A stretch of DNA of 64,000 bases from Pigmentiphaga humi. GTDB lineage: Bacteria; Pseudomonadota; Gammaproteobacteria; Burkholderiales; Burkholderiaceae_B. The DNA is taken from contig NZ_UWPJ01000023.1 in assembly GCF_900606115.1 (NCBI RefSeq), positions 124,001-188,000 of the forward strand, read 5' to 3'. Under the pieces are notes generated by a model. It did not search any database, had not been told where the DNA came from, and saw only the letters and a list, made by a program, of their open reading frames with translations. Of this stretch, positions 39,523 through 48,269 are shown in pieces (position 1 is the stretch's first letter; each line of letters opens with the position of its first letter). The translations under genes and the position numbers were made by a program.

Positions 39523-40842
39523 ATGGACGAGATTTTCGGCGAGCGCGCCAGCGTCGCGATAGCCATGCGCATCGAGGCGGCGCTGGCCGCCGCGCAAGCC
39601 TCGATGGGCATCATTCCGAAGGAGGCCGCCGCGGCCATTCGCGCCAAGGCCGACCCCGCCTATGCGCCCGAGGCCGTTATCCGGCGCCACGCGGCGAAAG
39701 TCGGGCACCCGCTGGTGGCCTTGCTGGGCGCCTGGTCCGAGCAACTGGGCGAGGAAGCCGCTCCCTACCTGCACTATGGCGCCACCACGCCGGACATCCG
39801 CCTGACCATGCAGATCATGCAGATGCGCATGGCGGTCGAACGCCTCGGGGCACGCATGCGCGCAGTCGAAGAGGAATTGGCGCGCCTGTGCCGCGATCAT
39901 CGCGCGACGCCGATGATGGGACGGACGGTGGGGCGGCATGCGTTGCCGATCACCTTCGGCCTGAAGGCCGCGACCTGGATGCTCGAGAACCGCCGCAACC
40001 TGGACCGCCTGGACGGGTGGCTGGAGCGGACGAGCGCCGGCGTGCTGGCGGGCGCCGTCGGCACTTACGCGGCGCTCGGAGACCAGGGCTTCGAAGTCGA
40101 GCGCCGGACGATGGCGGAGCTCGGCCTCGGGGCGCCCGAACCCGCGGACTGGAAGGGAACGCGGGACAAGCACGCCGAATGGGGCAGCCTGCTCGCGATC
40201 ACCGCCAAGAGCATGGCGCGGATGGCGCAAGAGATTTTCCTGCTGCAAGGCGACGACTTCGCCGAGCTCGACGAGGGCAATGAAGAAGTGGGGTCCAGCA
40301 CCATGCCCCACAAATCCAACCCGCGCAAGGCAACGGCGGTCATCGGCTTGGCCCGCCAGGTCTGCCACGAGTCGGAGGTCTTGCTGGACTGGATGGTGTC
40401 CATCTACGAGCGGGACCAGATCAGCAACGACAGTTCGCTGGCTTCGATCGCGCACAACATGGACAGGCTGCTGGCCGCCGCCCACGGACTGCTGGCGGGG
40501 CTCAAGGTATACCCGGAGAATATGGCGCGCAACCTGGGCCGGACCGGAGGCCTGATCATGGCCGAGAGAGTCATGTTCGCGCTCGGCGAGCACGTGGGCA
40601 AGCATGCCGCGCACACGCTGGTTCGCGAGGCCGCGCTGGAGGCCCGCTCGTCCGGCATGCCGTTCGCCCAGGCCTTGCGCGGCCATCCGGGCATCGCACC
40701 GCACCTGGACTGCGATCGGATCGCCCAATTGCTGGATCACCGCACGTATCTGGGCATGGCGCCGCAGGCGGTCGGCCGTGCGCTCGACCATATCGAAGCG
40801 CGCAGGGCGGGCGAGCGGGCGGCGCAAGGTCCCCGCACATAG
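39523..40842 (+). CDS. Aspartase/argininosuccinate-lyase superfamily enzyme
   Basis: 439 residues, all-helical. The superfamily signature is GSSTMPHKSNPRK (about 260-272), whose flexible Ser-containing loop gives the catalytic base; HYGATTPD and GRTVGRHALP match the other two conserved regions. The closest visible relatives are adenylosuccinate lyase and 3-carboxymuconate cycloisomerase types. These enzymes eliminate a group from a succinyl-type substrate, often releasing fumarate. In this operon the substrate is probably not a purine intermediate. Start 2 bp after the Bug stop. Confidence 0.88.
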   Translation: MDEIFGERASVAIAMRIEAALAAAQASMGIIPKEAAAAIRAKADPAYAPEAVIRRHAAKVGHPLVALLGAWSEQLGEEAAPYLHYGATTPDIRLTMQIMQMRMAVERLGARMRAVEEELARLCRDHRATPMMGRTVGRHALPITFGLKAATWMLENRRNLDRLDGWLERTSAGVLAGAVGTYAALGDQGFEVERRTMAELGLGAPEPADWKGTRDKHAEWGSLLAITAKSMARMAQEIFLLQGDDFAELDEGNEEVGSSTMPHKSNPRKATAVIGLARQVCHESEVLLDWMVSIYERDQISNDSSLASIAHNMDRLLAAAHGLLAGLKVYPENMARNLGRTGGLIMAERVMFALGEHVGKHAAHTLVREAALEARSSGMPFAQALRGHPGIAPHLDCDRIAQLLDHRTYLGMAPQAVGRALDHIEARRAGERAAQGPRT

Positions 40843-40861
40843 ACGACACGGAGAGATATCC

Positions 40862-41677
40862 ATGGAAGACACGACGCTCGAAAACGCCGGCCACGCCGCA
40901 TGCCTGGTCCTTCCCGAACGGGGGCAAAAGCCCCGCGCCCAGGGCATTACCTCGGTCATCGATTTCGGCCCCGATACGTTCGGCTGGGGCGGCAGCGAAT
41001 CCAGTTTGCGCGGAATGCTGGAGTGCGCCGCGCCCTACATCGACATGGCCAAGATATTCGCCCTGAATCCCCTGCTCGTGCCGCATCCGGTGATGCGCAA
41101 GGCGATCGGGTGCTACCGGAGCTTCGACATCGACGTGTACGCGGGCGGGATACTGTTCGAATACGCATGGCGCCGCAACGAGCTGGACGGAATGGTGAAC
41201 CTGCTCCGCACGCTGGGCCTGGACGCCGTCGAGGTCTCCGAGAACTGCATCACCCTCGACCGGGACGAGCGCCGGCGCGTGATCGAGCGCCTGCAGGGGC
41301 AGGGCGTCCGGGTCGTGTACGAATTCGGCGCGAAGAACCCCGAGGCGCCGCTCGAACTGGACGAGTTGGCGCGCATCGTATCGGACATGAACGAGCTGGG
41401 AATCGGACACGTGACGCTGGAGCAGTCCGAGCTGGACCTGCTCACGGCCACCTCTCCCTCCGCGATGAACGATCTCAAGCAAAGCAGCTGGTTCGACGCG
41501 ATCATGATAGAAGGCGATCCCTACCGTTTTCCGCAGCAGCACGCCTCATTGATCCAGGAGTTCGGCGCGAACGTCAACCTGGCCAATGTCACGCTGGGGC
41601 AGGCATTGCGCCTGGAAGGCCTGCGGCGCGGGGTGGGGCGGGCGGTAGGCTATTCGCTGTTCGCGCAGTTCGAGTAG
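40862..41677 (+). CDS. Phosphosulfolactate synthase (ComA)-like protein
   Basis: 271 residues with the ComA/PSL-synthase TIM-barrel pattern: GITSVIDFGPD, APYIDMAKIF, DVYAGGILFEYA, DAVEVSENCITL, VVYEFGAKNP, GHVTLEQSE, FDAIMIEGDP and FGANVNLANVT. ComA adds sulfite to phosphoenolpyruvate in coenzyme M synthesis; bacteria like this do not make coenzyme M, so a catabolic or sulfite-handling use is inferred. GGAGAG precedes the ATG. Neighbours are a lyase upstream and a TauE/SafE exporter downstream. Confidence 0.82.
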   Translation: MEDTTLENAGHAACLVLPERGQKPRAQGITSVIDFGPDTFGWGGSESSLRGMLECAAPYIDMAKIFALNPLLVPHPVMRKAIGCYRSFDIDVYAGGILFEYAWRRNELDGMVNLLRTLGLDAVEVSENCITLDRDERRRVIERLQGQGVRVVYEFGAKNPEAPLELDELARIVSDMNELGIGHVTLEQSELDLLTATSPSAMNDLKQSSWFDAIMIEGDPYRFPQQHASLIQEFGANVNLANVTLGQALRLEGLRRGVGRAVGYSLFAQFE

Positions 41678-41755
41678 TATCGCGGCTCGGGATCGCCTGT
41701 TGGGGGGCCGGCGGCAATGCCGCCGCGCCAGGTGCTCCCTTCATGGGGAACTCGG

Positions 41756-42499
41756 ATGACCGTGGGTGTATTCGCGCTGGTCGGCGCGCTGACGATCTTT
41801 GCCTCCTTCCTGTCCGGCGTCTTCGGCATGGCGGGGGGAATGGTGCTGATGGGCGCGCTGCTCGTGCTCATGCCGGTGACCGCGGCCATGCTGATGCAAA
41901 GCGCCGCGCTGCTGGCGTCCAATGTCTGGCGCGCGGTGCTCTGGCGCTCGCACACGCACTGGGGGATAGTGGGGCGCTATGCGCTGGGGTCGGCGCTCGC
42001 TTTCGCCCTCATGCTGAGCATCCAGTTCGTTCCCAGCCGGGCAATGGTGCTGATCGTGCTGGGCCTGAGCCCCTTCATCGCGATCGCCATGCCAGCGCGC
42101 CTGGCGCCGCAGGCCGAGCGCCGCTTCGCCGCCGAGGTCTGCGGATTCATCTGCCAGATCATGCACCTGGTGAGCGGCGTGACCGGACCGCTGCTCGACA
42201 TTTTCTTCGTGCGCTCCAACGAAATGGACCGCCGCACGGTCGTCGCCACCAAGGCCACCTGCCAGATACTGGGGCACACCTCGAAACTGTTCTATTTCGG
42301 CGGCGCCCTGGGGGTCGGCTCCCTGGCGATGCCGTGGTGGCAATGGGGCGGCATCGTTGCCTGCGCGATAGCCGGGACCTCGCTGAGCCGTTCGGTCCTG
42401 GACCGGATATCCGATGCGCAGTTTCGCCGCTGGACCAGGACGATCGTGCTGGGCATAGGCACGGTCTACCTGGCCCAGGGCGTGGCGTCGCTGCTGTAG
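41756..42499 (+). CDS. TauE/SafE-family membrane exporter
   Basis: 247 residues with about seven or eight helices and repeated family motifs (FLSGVFGMAGGMVLMGALL near the start; KATCQILGHTSKLFYFGG in the second half). Members export sulfite, sulfoacetate or related small anions. The ATG at 41756 has GGGGAA upstream; ATG at 41717 is possible. Being next to a ComA-like gene, export of sulfite is a reasonable inference. Confidence 0.85.
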   Translation: MTVGVFALVGALTIFASFLSGVFGMAGGMVLMGALLVLMPVTAAMLMQSAALLASNVWRAVLWRSHTHWGIVGRYALGSALAFALMLSIQFVPSRAMVLIVLGLSPFIAIAMPARLAPQAERRFAAEVCGFICQIMHLVSGVTGPLLDIFFVRSNEMDRRTVVATKATCQILGHTSKLFYFGGALGVGSLAMPWWQWGGIVACAIAGTSLSRSVLDRISDAQFRRWTRTIVLGIGTVYLAQGVASLL

Positions 42500-42514
42500 C
42501 GCCGCTCTTGCCGC

Positions 42515-43411
42515 TCATCCCTTGTAGGTGGACACGCGCTCGTGGGGCACGGGCGGGGTGTACTCGCCCGCGGCGACCCGGAACGGAAGCCGGCTGCCCG
42601 GCGGGGTGGACGGGCACGCAACGAATGTGGACAGGGCGCAAGGGAACGACACGGCGCGATTGAAATCGAGCGCCTGCAGGGCGGCAAGCTCGTCGAGGTC
42701 GCGGAACTTGATGATTCTGCCGCCGCCGTAGGTTTCCTTGCCGTTGGTGCGGTCGCCGAAATGGACGTAGCAATAGTTGCTGAAATAGCCGGTGTCCTCG
42801 CTGCCGGCGCGGTGGCAGCTGACTTCGAGGCGGAAAGCCTGGCCTTCGATGGCGAGCGCGATGGTGCCGACGATGTAGCTGGCCTCGTAGACGCTGTCGT
42901 CCACGGTAGGCACATTGTGCAATTCGATGTCCGTTGCCGTGAATGTGGCCGGCACGATCCATTCTTCGCTGAGCGGGAAGGTCTCGATATCGTCGAACCG
43001 CTTGCGCGCGGCCTCTTCCGGGTCCCTGACGCGGACCCCGTAGATCGTCTCGTCGCGGGCGTTCACCCGGGTGATCGTCTCCACTTCGAGATCCCTATAG
43101 AAGAGATGCACGGCCGATCCCGTGCCGGAGTTCTTGTTGTAGCCGTGCGGAATACGGGTCGGTCCGGTCGCGTTCTTGCCATCGACCGTCAGGAACTCGC
43201 CTTTCGCGATGCAGTCCGGGTCGGGGCGGTAGTAGATCTCGCCATCCTCGAGCAGCCATTGTCCGCCGACGAATTCCGAAGTGAACGGCTCCCCTTCGGT
43301 CAGCCAGTCCTGGCTGACGACGGACAGGAAGCCATAAGGCCGGTTCAGATCGGCTATCCGGTCGTCATGCCATGTCTGCCATTCAGCGATGTATTTCTTT
43401 GAAAGCGCCAT
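42515..43411 (-). CDS. DUF1684 family protein
   Basis: 298 residues, no signal. Conserved parts are RPYGFLSVVSQDWLTEGE, NGKETYGGGR, DFNRAVSFPCALS, FVACPSTPPGSRLP and RVAAGEY, all typical of DUF1684, whose function is unknown. AGAGG precedes the ATG at 43411. It is convergent with the TauE-type gene (15-bp gap) and divergent from a LysR gene. Confidence 0.85.
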   Translation of the reverse strand: MALSKKYIAEWQTWHDDRIADLNRPYGFLSVVSQDWLTEGEPFTSEFVGGQWLLEDGEIYYRPDPDCIAKGEFLTVDGKNATGPTRIPHGYNKNSGTGSAVHLFYRDLEVETITRVNARDETIYGVRVRDPEEAARKRFDDIETFPLSEEWIVPATFTATDIELHNVPTVDDSVYEASYIVGTIALAIEGQAFRLEVSCHRAGSEDTGYFSNYCYVHFGDRTNGKETYGGGRIIKFRDLDELAALQALDFNRAVSFPCALSTFVACPSTPPGSRLPFRVAAGEYTPPVPHERVSTYKG

Positions 43412-43556
43412 GAGTGCCTCTTCCGGTTGCGTGAGCGCGTGGGCGTCTGCGGGTTGAGTAAACTTTATAGGCCCACCCCCGCGTGCTACAAGAATCGTTT
43501 TTAGCGATCTGCGTTCTCATGAAGGCAACGCAATCCGCTTATCGTCCCCGGCCGCC

Positions 43557-44465
43557 ATGCACGCCCTGTCTCCGTTCCTGCGCTATTTCGAAGAAGTCGC
43601 CGTCCAAGGTTCGGTGCGCCGCGCCGCCGAGCGCCTGCATATCGCGCCTTCGGCGGTCACGCGGCAACTGAAGGGATTCGAGGACATGCTCGGCGTCGCG
43701 TTGTTCGAGCGGCTGCCGCGCGGCGTGCGCCTGACGGAGGCCGGCGAACTGATGCTGGCCAGCGTGCGCCGCCTGCAGCACGAATTCGACTCGTCCCTCG
43801 TCCAGCTCGACGCACTGAAAGGCTTGCGCTGGGGGCGGGTCCGGATGGGCGTGCTGCAGTACTTGAGCGATCGTTTCATTCCGTCTTTCGTGGCCGAGAC
43901 GAACCGGGCCCACCCCGGCATATCCTTCACGGTCCACATCGCCAATTCGGACCAGATCGCCGGTCTGGTCGAGGCCGGCGAACTTGACATCGGACTGTGC
44001 TGGACGCCTCCGCCGACGGCTCTGATACACCGGGTGCGCACGGTTCCCGTGGCCATCGGCGCGGTCGTGCCGGCCGGGCATGCGCTTGCCAGGCGGCGCA
44101 GCATCAGGTTTCACGAATGCGCACGCCATCCCTTGATACTGCCGACGGCGGAAATGGAACTCAGGCGCATGCTGGACGGCCTGCACAACGGCATGTCGGG
44201 CCGGGTGACGCCGCTGCTGGAAACCAATTCCATCTTCGCCATGCGCCAGCTCGTGCTGGACCGCACCGGCGTCGCGATCATGACGAGGATGTCGGTCCTC
44301 GACGAGATCCGGCGCGGCGAGCTGATCCACGTTCCCTTGTCCGACCCGCATGCGCGCTCGATGCAGCTCTCCCTGCTGGTCAGGGCGGGGCGCGCGCTGC
44401 CGATGGCCCCCGCGGCGCTGCTGGACCGGCTGGAAGCCCGCTTCGACGAATACGCGGGCATATGA
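43557..44465 (+). CDS. LysR-family regulator
   Basis: 302 residues of normal LysR layout: HTH SVRRAAERLHIAPSAVTRQL, LFERLPRGVRLTEAGE, then the effector domain (VRMGVLQYLSDRFIPSFV). It is divergent from the DUF1684 gene over a 145-bp region and may control it. Confidence 0.93.
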   Translation: MHALSPFLRYFEEVAVQGSVRRAAERLHIAPSAVTRQLKGFEDMLGVALFERLPRGVRLTEAGELMLASVRRLQHEFDSSLVQLDALKGLRWGRVRMGVLQYLSDRFIPSFVAETNRAHPGISFTVHIANSDQIAGLVEAGELDIGLCWTPPPTALIHRVRTVPVAIGAVVPAGHALARRRSIRFHECARHPLILPTAEMELRRMLDGLHNGMSGRVTPLLETNSIFAMRQLVLDRTGVAIMTRMSVLDEIRRGELIHVPLSDPHARSMQLSLLVRAGRALPMAPAALLDRLEARFDEYAGI

Positions 44466-44522
44466 CGAGCGGCGTCTTCCGGCGCGGACAGTTCCTGGCG
44501 GCAGTGCCCGCGCCGCGGAGCT

Positions 44523-45206
44523 TCAGCCCAGGAACTTGCGTCTGACCGCTCCGACGTGGTTCTCCATGGTGCGTACCGCCTCTTCGCGGTCGCCGCGTTC
44601 GATATATTCGAGCAGTTCTTCGAGTTCGGCCACGTTGGCGCGTTCGGCCGCATCCACCTTGGGCCGGAACCACAGCAGCATGCACCGGTCGAGCAGCGAG
44701 GCGGCGATGTCGGCGAGCGTGCGATTGCCCGCCGCCGCATAGATCAGGTGATGGAAGCGCCGGTCGACTTCCATGCCGGCGGGATGGTCCTTGCGGCGGT
44801 AGTGCTCCCAGCCTGCCTCCACCAGCGCGCGCAATTCTTCAACGACCTCCGGCCGCATGTTGTCCACCGCGAGGCCGGTCAGGAACGGCTCGATCAATTG
44901 CCGCGCGGTCATGAGCTCGAGGAAGCCGTCCAGCGACTCGGCCTTGACCAGCAGGCCCTTGCGCGGAAGGATGTCCACCAGTCCTTCGCGGGCCAGCCGA
45001 TGGGTGGCCTGGTGCACCGGGCTGCGGCCCAGGCCCAGGCGTTCGCAGAGCTGGGCCACGTTGATCTGCTCGCCGGGACGCAACTGGTGCGACAGGATCA
45101 GCTTCTTGACCGCCACGTACGCCTGCTCGCCGAGCGAGCGCGCGCCGACGTCATCGTTGGCGGGCTGGCTGGCGGGCGGGCGCACGGTCTTGGCGGTCTT
45201 CGGCAT
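44523..45206 (-). CDS. GntR-family (FCD) transcriptional regulator
   Basis: 227 residues. Winged HTH with NVAQLCERLGLGRSPVHQAT and FCD domain with VDRRFHHLIYAAAGN and ENHVGAVRRKF. It lies at the 3' side of a minus-strand set (FAD monooxygenase, RidA-like, Bug receptor, GntR) and could bind the 34-bp palindrome at 46748-46781. Convergent with the LysR gene. Confidence 0.92.
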   Translation of the reverse strand: MPKTAKTVRPPASQPANDDVGARSLGEQAYVAVKKLILSHQLRPGEQINVAQLCERLGLGRSPVHQATHRLAREGLVDILPRKGLLVKAESLDGFLELMTARQLIEPFLTGLAVDNMRPEVVEELRALVEAGWEHYRRKDHPAGMEVDRRFHHLIYAAAGNRTLADIAASLLDRCMLLWFRPKVDAAERANVAELEELLEYIERGDREEAVRTMENHVGAVRRKFLG

Positions 45207-45290
45207 GCAATGGGACGGGGTAGGGGAGAGCGCCAGCGATTGTAGCCCTTCGCCCTCCCGTATCCGGCGGCAGCGCCGTGGGGCGCCGCG

Positions 45291-46247
45291 TCATTCCGGC
45301 TTGAGTCCGGCCTTCTCGATCGCAGCGCGGTATTGGTCGGACTGCTGCTGCAGGAAGCTGCGGAACGCTTCGGGGCTGCTGGGCTGGGGATCCATGCCCT
45401 GCTGTTGCAGCGTCTTGCGGACTTCCGGATCCGCCAGCGCCTGCACGAACAAGGCATTCAGGCGCGCCACCCGGTCTTGCGGCACGCCGGACCGCGTCAG
45501 CAGGCCCATCCAGGTCTCGGATTCGAAACCGGCCAGGCCTGCCTCGGCGAAGGTGGGCACGTCGGGCAGGACGGGCGACCGCTTGTCGGCGGAGATCGCC
45601 AGCGCCTTGAGCTTGCCGGCCGCCACATGCGGAGCGATCACGCCGATGTCGCCGAGCGTGGCATCGACTTCGCCGGACAGGACGGCCATGGTGGCGGGGG
45701 CCGAGCCCTTGTAGGGAACGTGCAGCATCTCCAGCCCGGCGCGCTGCTTGAACAGTTCGAAGCCGAGATGGCCCGAAGACCCGTTGCCGAACGAGGAAAA
45801 GCTGGCCTTGCCGTGTTGCGCCTTGGTCCAGGTCAGGAAACCCTGCAGGTCGCTGACGGGAACCTTGGGCGATACGACCAGCACGTGCGGGTTGGACGCC
45901 AGCCGTGTAATCGGCTGGAAATCCTTGTTCACGTCTATCGGCAGGTTCTTGATGAGATAGGGATTGATGATAAAGCTGGCGGCCATCATGAAAACGGTGT
46001 GGCCGTCGGCGGGCTTGCCCAACAGCGCCTGGGCGCCGATCACCGTGCCTCCGCCGGGCCGGTCCTCGATCACCACGGCGGTGTTGGCGGCTTTGCCCAC
46101 GGCCTGGCCGAGTGCGCGCGCCAGCGCATCGGACGAACCACCCGCCGCATAGGGCACGATCACGGTCAGCGGTTGGGTGGGGAAAGCATGGGCAGCGGTT
46201 GCGAACATGCCCATGGACAGTCCCAGGGCGGCAAACAAGCTTTTCAT
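45291..46247 (-). CDS. Bug/TctC-family periplasmic substrate-binding protein
   Basis: 318 residues from the ATG at 46247 (AAGGAG 6 nt upstream). Signal peptide MKSLFAALGLSMGMFATAAHA, mature part FPTQPLTVIVPYAAGGSSDA, then MLHVPYKGSAPATMAVL and PDVPTFAEAGLAGFES. It follows a RidA-like gene and precedes a GntR regulator on the same strand, suggesting uptake of the substrate used by the neighbouring FAD monooxygenase. Confidence 0.93.
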   Translation of the reverse strand: MKSLFAALGLSMGMFATAAHAFPTQPLTVIVPYAAGGSSDALARALGQAVGKAANTAVVIEDRPGGGTVIGAQALLGKPADGHTVFMMAASFIINPYLIKNLPIDVNKDFQPITRLASNPHVLVVSPKVPVSDLQGFLTWTKAQHGKASFSSFGNGSSGHLGFELFKQRAGLEMLHVPYKGSAPATMAVLSGEVDATLGDIGVIAPHVAAGKLKALAISADKRSPVLPDVPTFAEAGLAGFESETWMGLLTRSGVPQDRVARLNALFVQALADPEVRKTLQQQGMDPQPSSPEAFRSFLQQQSDQYRAAIEKAGLKPE

Positions 46248-46322
46248 GGGAACTCCTTGCAACGTTGAGGAGACGATATGGCCGGACACGCGGCAGGCCG
46301 GGCCCGCTGCGGACGGCGGGGA

Positions 46323-46736
46323 CTACCGCGGCTTTGCGCTACTGGCGCCGAGACGCGCCTGTCCCTGGATTTCCACCAGGATCTCGGGCTTGGCCAGCGA
46401 GGTGACCTCGACTAGCGCGCAAGCGGGAAAATCGCCGGAGAAGAACTCGCGGCGCGCGCGCCACACTCCCTGATTGCCGGACATGCGGGTAACGAACACC
46501 GTCAGCGTGACGACGTCGTCGATATGCCCGCCCGCGGCTTCCACGAGGTGCTTGATCTTGGTGAAGATCACCCGCGACTGCTCGTACTCGTCGGCGCCGT
46601 CGATGGTATTGCCGTCATTGGCGCGCGACGTCAGGCCGGACAGGTAGAGGGAATCGCCCACCTGCAGGCAATTCGACCACAGGCCGGGAGCGGCTTCGGC
46701 TACGTGCGGAGAAGTGATGCGGATCTTGGCTGTCAT
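46323..46736 (-). CDS. RidA/YjgF-family protein lacking the canonical arginine
   Basis: 137 residues with RidA motifs (DSLYLSGLTSRAND; VVTLTVFVTRM; ILVEIQGQARL). The catalytic-Arg stretch reads FPACALVEV, so Cys replaces Arg and imine-deaminase activity is unlikely. A 34-bp palindrome ends 12 bp upstream of the ATG and probably controls it. A FAD monooxygenase gene lies upstream on the same strand, recalling the RidA-monooxygenase pairing of the other cluster. Confidence 0.88.
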   Translation of the reverse strand: MTAKIRITSPHVAEAAPGLWSNCLQVGDSLYLSGLTSRANDGNTIDGADEYEQSRVIFTKIKHLVEAAGGHIDDVVTLTVFVTRMSGNQGVWRARREFFSGDFPACALVEVTSLAKPEILVEIQGQARLGASSAKPR

Positions 46737-46747
46737 GTCGTTCCTGG

Positions 46748-46781
46748 TTGATATATTTGTGATATTTCACAAATATATCAA
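46748..46781. promoter_or_regulatory. Perfect 34-bp palindromic operator candidate
   Basis: TTGATATATTTGTGA (46748-46762), spacer TATT, and the exact reverse complement at 46767-46781. The AT-rich site lies 12 bp before the RidA-like start and so overlaps the likely promoter. The arms are long for one dimer; two overlapping sites are possible. The best candidate binder is the GntR regulator at 44523-45206. Confidence 0.75.
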
Positions 46782-46813
46782 TAGGAGCGCCAAGGTGCCA
46801 GAGAAAAACGATG

Positions 46814-46848
46814 AGGGAAAACGACGACACCGCCTCGAGGGCGGTGTC
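46814..46848 (-). terminator. Rho-independent terminator of the FAD monooxygenase gene
   Basis: GACACCGCC (46826-46834) pairs with GGCGGTGTC (46840-46848). In the minus direction it is followed by GTCGTTTTCCC. It lies 45 bp past the monooxygenase stop and separates that gene from the RidA-like gene. Confidence 0.75.
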
Positions 46849-46892
46849 GGAAGGCAGCGGCTGCGCCGGGCAGGGCAGCCGTATGGCGGGGC

Positions 46893-48128
46893 TCAGCCGG
46901 CGCGCGAGCCTTGCTGGAAGCCGGCGATCTGCTTGTAGTTGTCGGAGATCGCCTGCAGTTCCTGCTGGCTGATGAGGTCGTCGAGCTTGTCGAAGGGCTT
47001 GCCGCCGCTCAGTTCGTCGACCTTCATGATGATGTAGTCGGGCGGTACGGTGCGGTTGGTTTCCACCACCCGGGCCGTGGCCGGCCGGCGGGCGGACTCG
47101 TACTTGGCCAGCGCGGCGTCGGCATCGTCCGGGCTTGCCGCCAAGCATTCGGCCAGGGTCCGGGCATCCAGGATGGCCTGGGCCGAACCGTTGGAGCCGC
47201 GCGGGTACATGGGATGCGCCGCGTCGCCCAGCAGCGTGACGCGCCCGAAGGTCCATTGTCCGACCGGATCCTTGTCCACCATCGGGTACTCCAGGACTTC
47301 TTCGGCATCCTCGATCAGCTTGGCGACGTCGAGCCAGTCGAACTTCCAGTCCTTGAAGGTCTCCATGATGTCGGCGGCGTTGCCGGGCTTGTTCCAGTCG
47401 TTCATCTGCATGTCGGCCTGGCGCAGTTCGGCCACCCAGTTGATCAACTGGTTGCCCTGGCCGTCGACGTTGTCCACGATGGGGTAGATGACCATCTTGC
47501 CGGTATCGATGGTGCCGGCCCGCACGTAGCTCTTGCCGGTCAGGAAAGGCTTGCACTTGGTGACGCCGCGCCAGGTGTTGATGCCGCCGAAGGCTACCTG
47601 CTCGTCGGGGTAGAACTGGCGGCGGATCGCGGAGTTCACGCCGTCGCAGGCCACCACCACGTCGGCGCCGACCGGGGCCGGCGCCTGGCCGTCCGGCCCC
47701 GGGGCGAAATGCACGACGGCCTGGCCGCCTTCCTGCTCGATGCGCACGGCCCGAAAGCCCGTGTGCACCGCGTTTTCTCCCAGGCGCGCCACTGCTGCCC
47801 GGTACAGCACGCCGTGCAGCTTGCCGCGATGCATGCCCAGTTCCGGCACGTCGTAGCCCGCATGGCGGCCGCGCGGTTCGCTATAGACGAATTGCCCGTA
47901 GCGGTTGTAGAAGACGCTTTCCTCGTTCTCGATGCCCAGCGCTTCCAGCTCTTCCAGCAGGCCGAGCGCCGCCAGCTCCTTCGTGGCATGCGGCAGCAGC
48001 GTGATGCCCACGCCGATCTCCTTGACCACGGGCACCGCCTCGAACACTTCGCAGCCGATGCCGCGGCTATGCAATTGCAGGGCCAGCGTCAGGCCCCCGA
48101 TTCCGCCGCCGATAATGGCAACTTTCAT
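46893..48128 (-). CDS. FAD-dependent aromatic monooxygenase (PhzS/UbiH-like)
   Basis: 411 residues from the ATG at 48128 (AAGGGG 6 nt upstream). Group A flavoprotein hydroxylase: FAD dinucleotide motif IIGGGIGGLTLALQL, DG motif VACDGVNSAIRR, and GDAAHPMYPRGSNGSAQA. GINTWRGVT recalls the PhzS group. It should hydroxylate an aromatic ring with NAD(P)H and oxygen. Substrate unknown. It is divergent from a MarR regulator across 141 bp. Confidence 0.9.
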   Translation of the reverse strand: MKVAIIGGGIGGLTLALQLHSRGIGCEVFEAVPVVKEIGVGITLLPHATKELAALGLLEELEALGIENEESVFYNRYGQFVYSEPRGRHAGYDVPELGMHRGKLHGVLYRAAVARLGENAVHTGFRAVRIEQEGGQAVVHFAPGPDGQAPAPVGADVVVACDGVNSAIRRQFYPDEQVAFGGINTWRGVTKCKPFLTGKSYVRAGTIDTGKMVIYPIVDNVDGQGNQLINWVAELRQADMQMNDWNKPGNAADIMETFKDWKFDWLDVAKLIEDAEEVLEYPMVDKDPVGQWTFGRVTLLGDAAHPMYPRGSNGSAQAILDARTLAECLAASPDDADAALAKYESARRPATARVVETNRTVPPDYIIMKVDELSGGKPFDKLDDLISQQELQAISDNYKQIAGFQQGSRAG

Positions 48129-48195
48129 GACCACCCCTTCTTGGGACGTTGTGGGAAACGACAGTTCAGACACCTTCGATGCTACCAATTTTATC

Positions 48196-48209
48196 GTTAG
48201 TGTACTAAC
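48196..48209. promoter_or_regulatory. MarR-type operator between monooxygenase and marR-like genes
   Basis: GTTAG-TGTA-CTAAC is a perfect 14-bp dyad in an AT-rich stretch between the divergent genes. The spacing and sequence resemble known MarR-family sites, so the adjacent MarR regulator probably binds here. Confidence 0.65.
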
Positions 48210-48269
48210 AGTAAATCATCAACTATGCTTCGTCAACATCCTGACCAGGCCTTTCAGCAAGGTAGCCAC

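Noticed and set aside
46748-46781. CRP site (TGTGA...TCACA)
   Set aside because: The spacer between half sites is 4 bp, not the 6 bp needed by CRP, and the symmetric arms extend well beyond.
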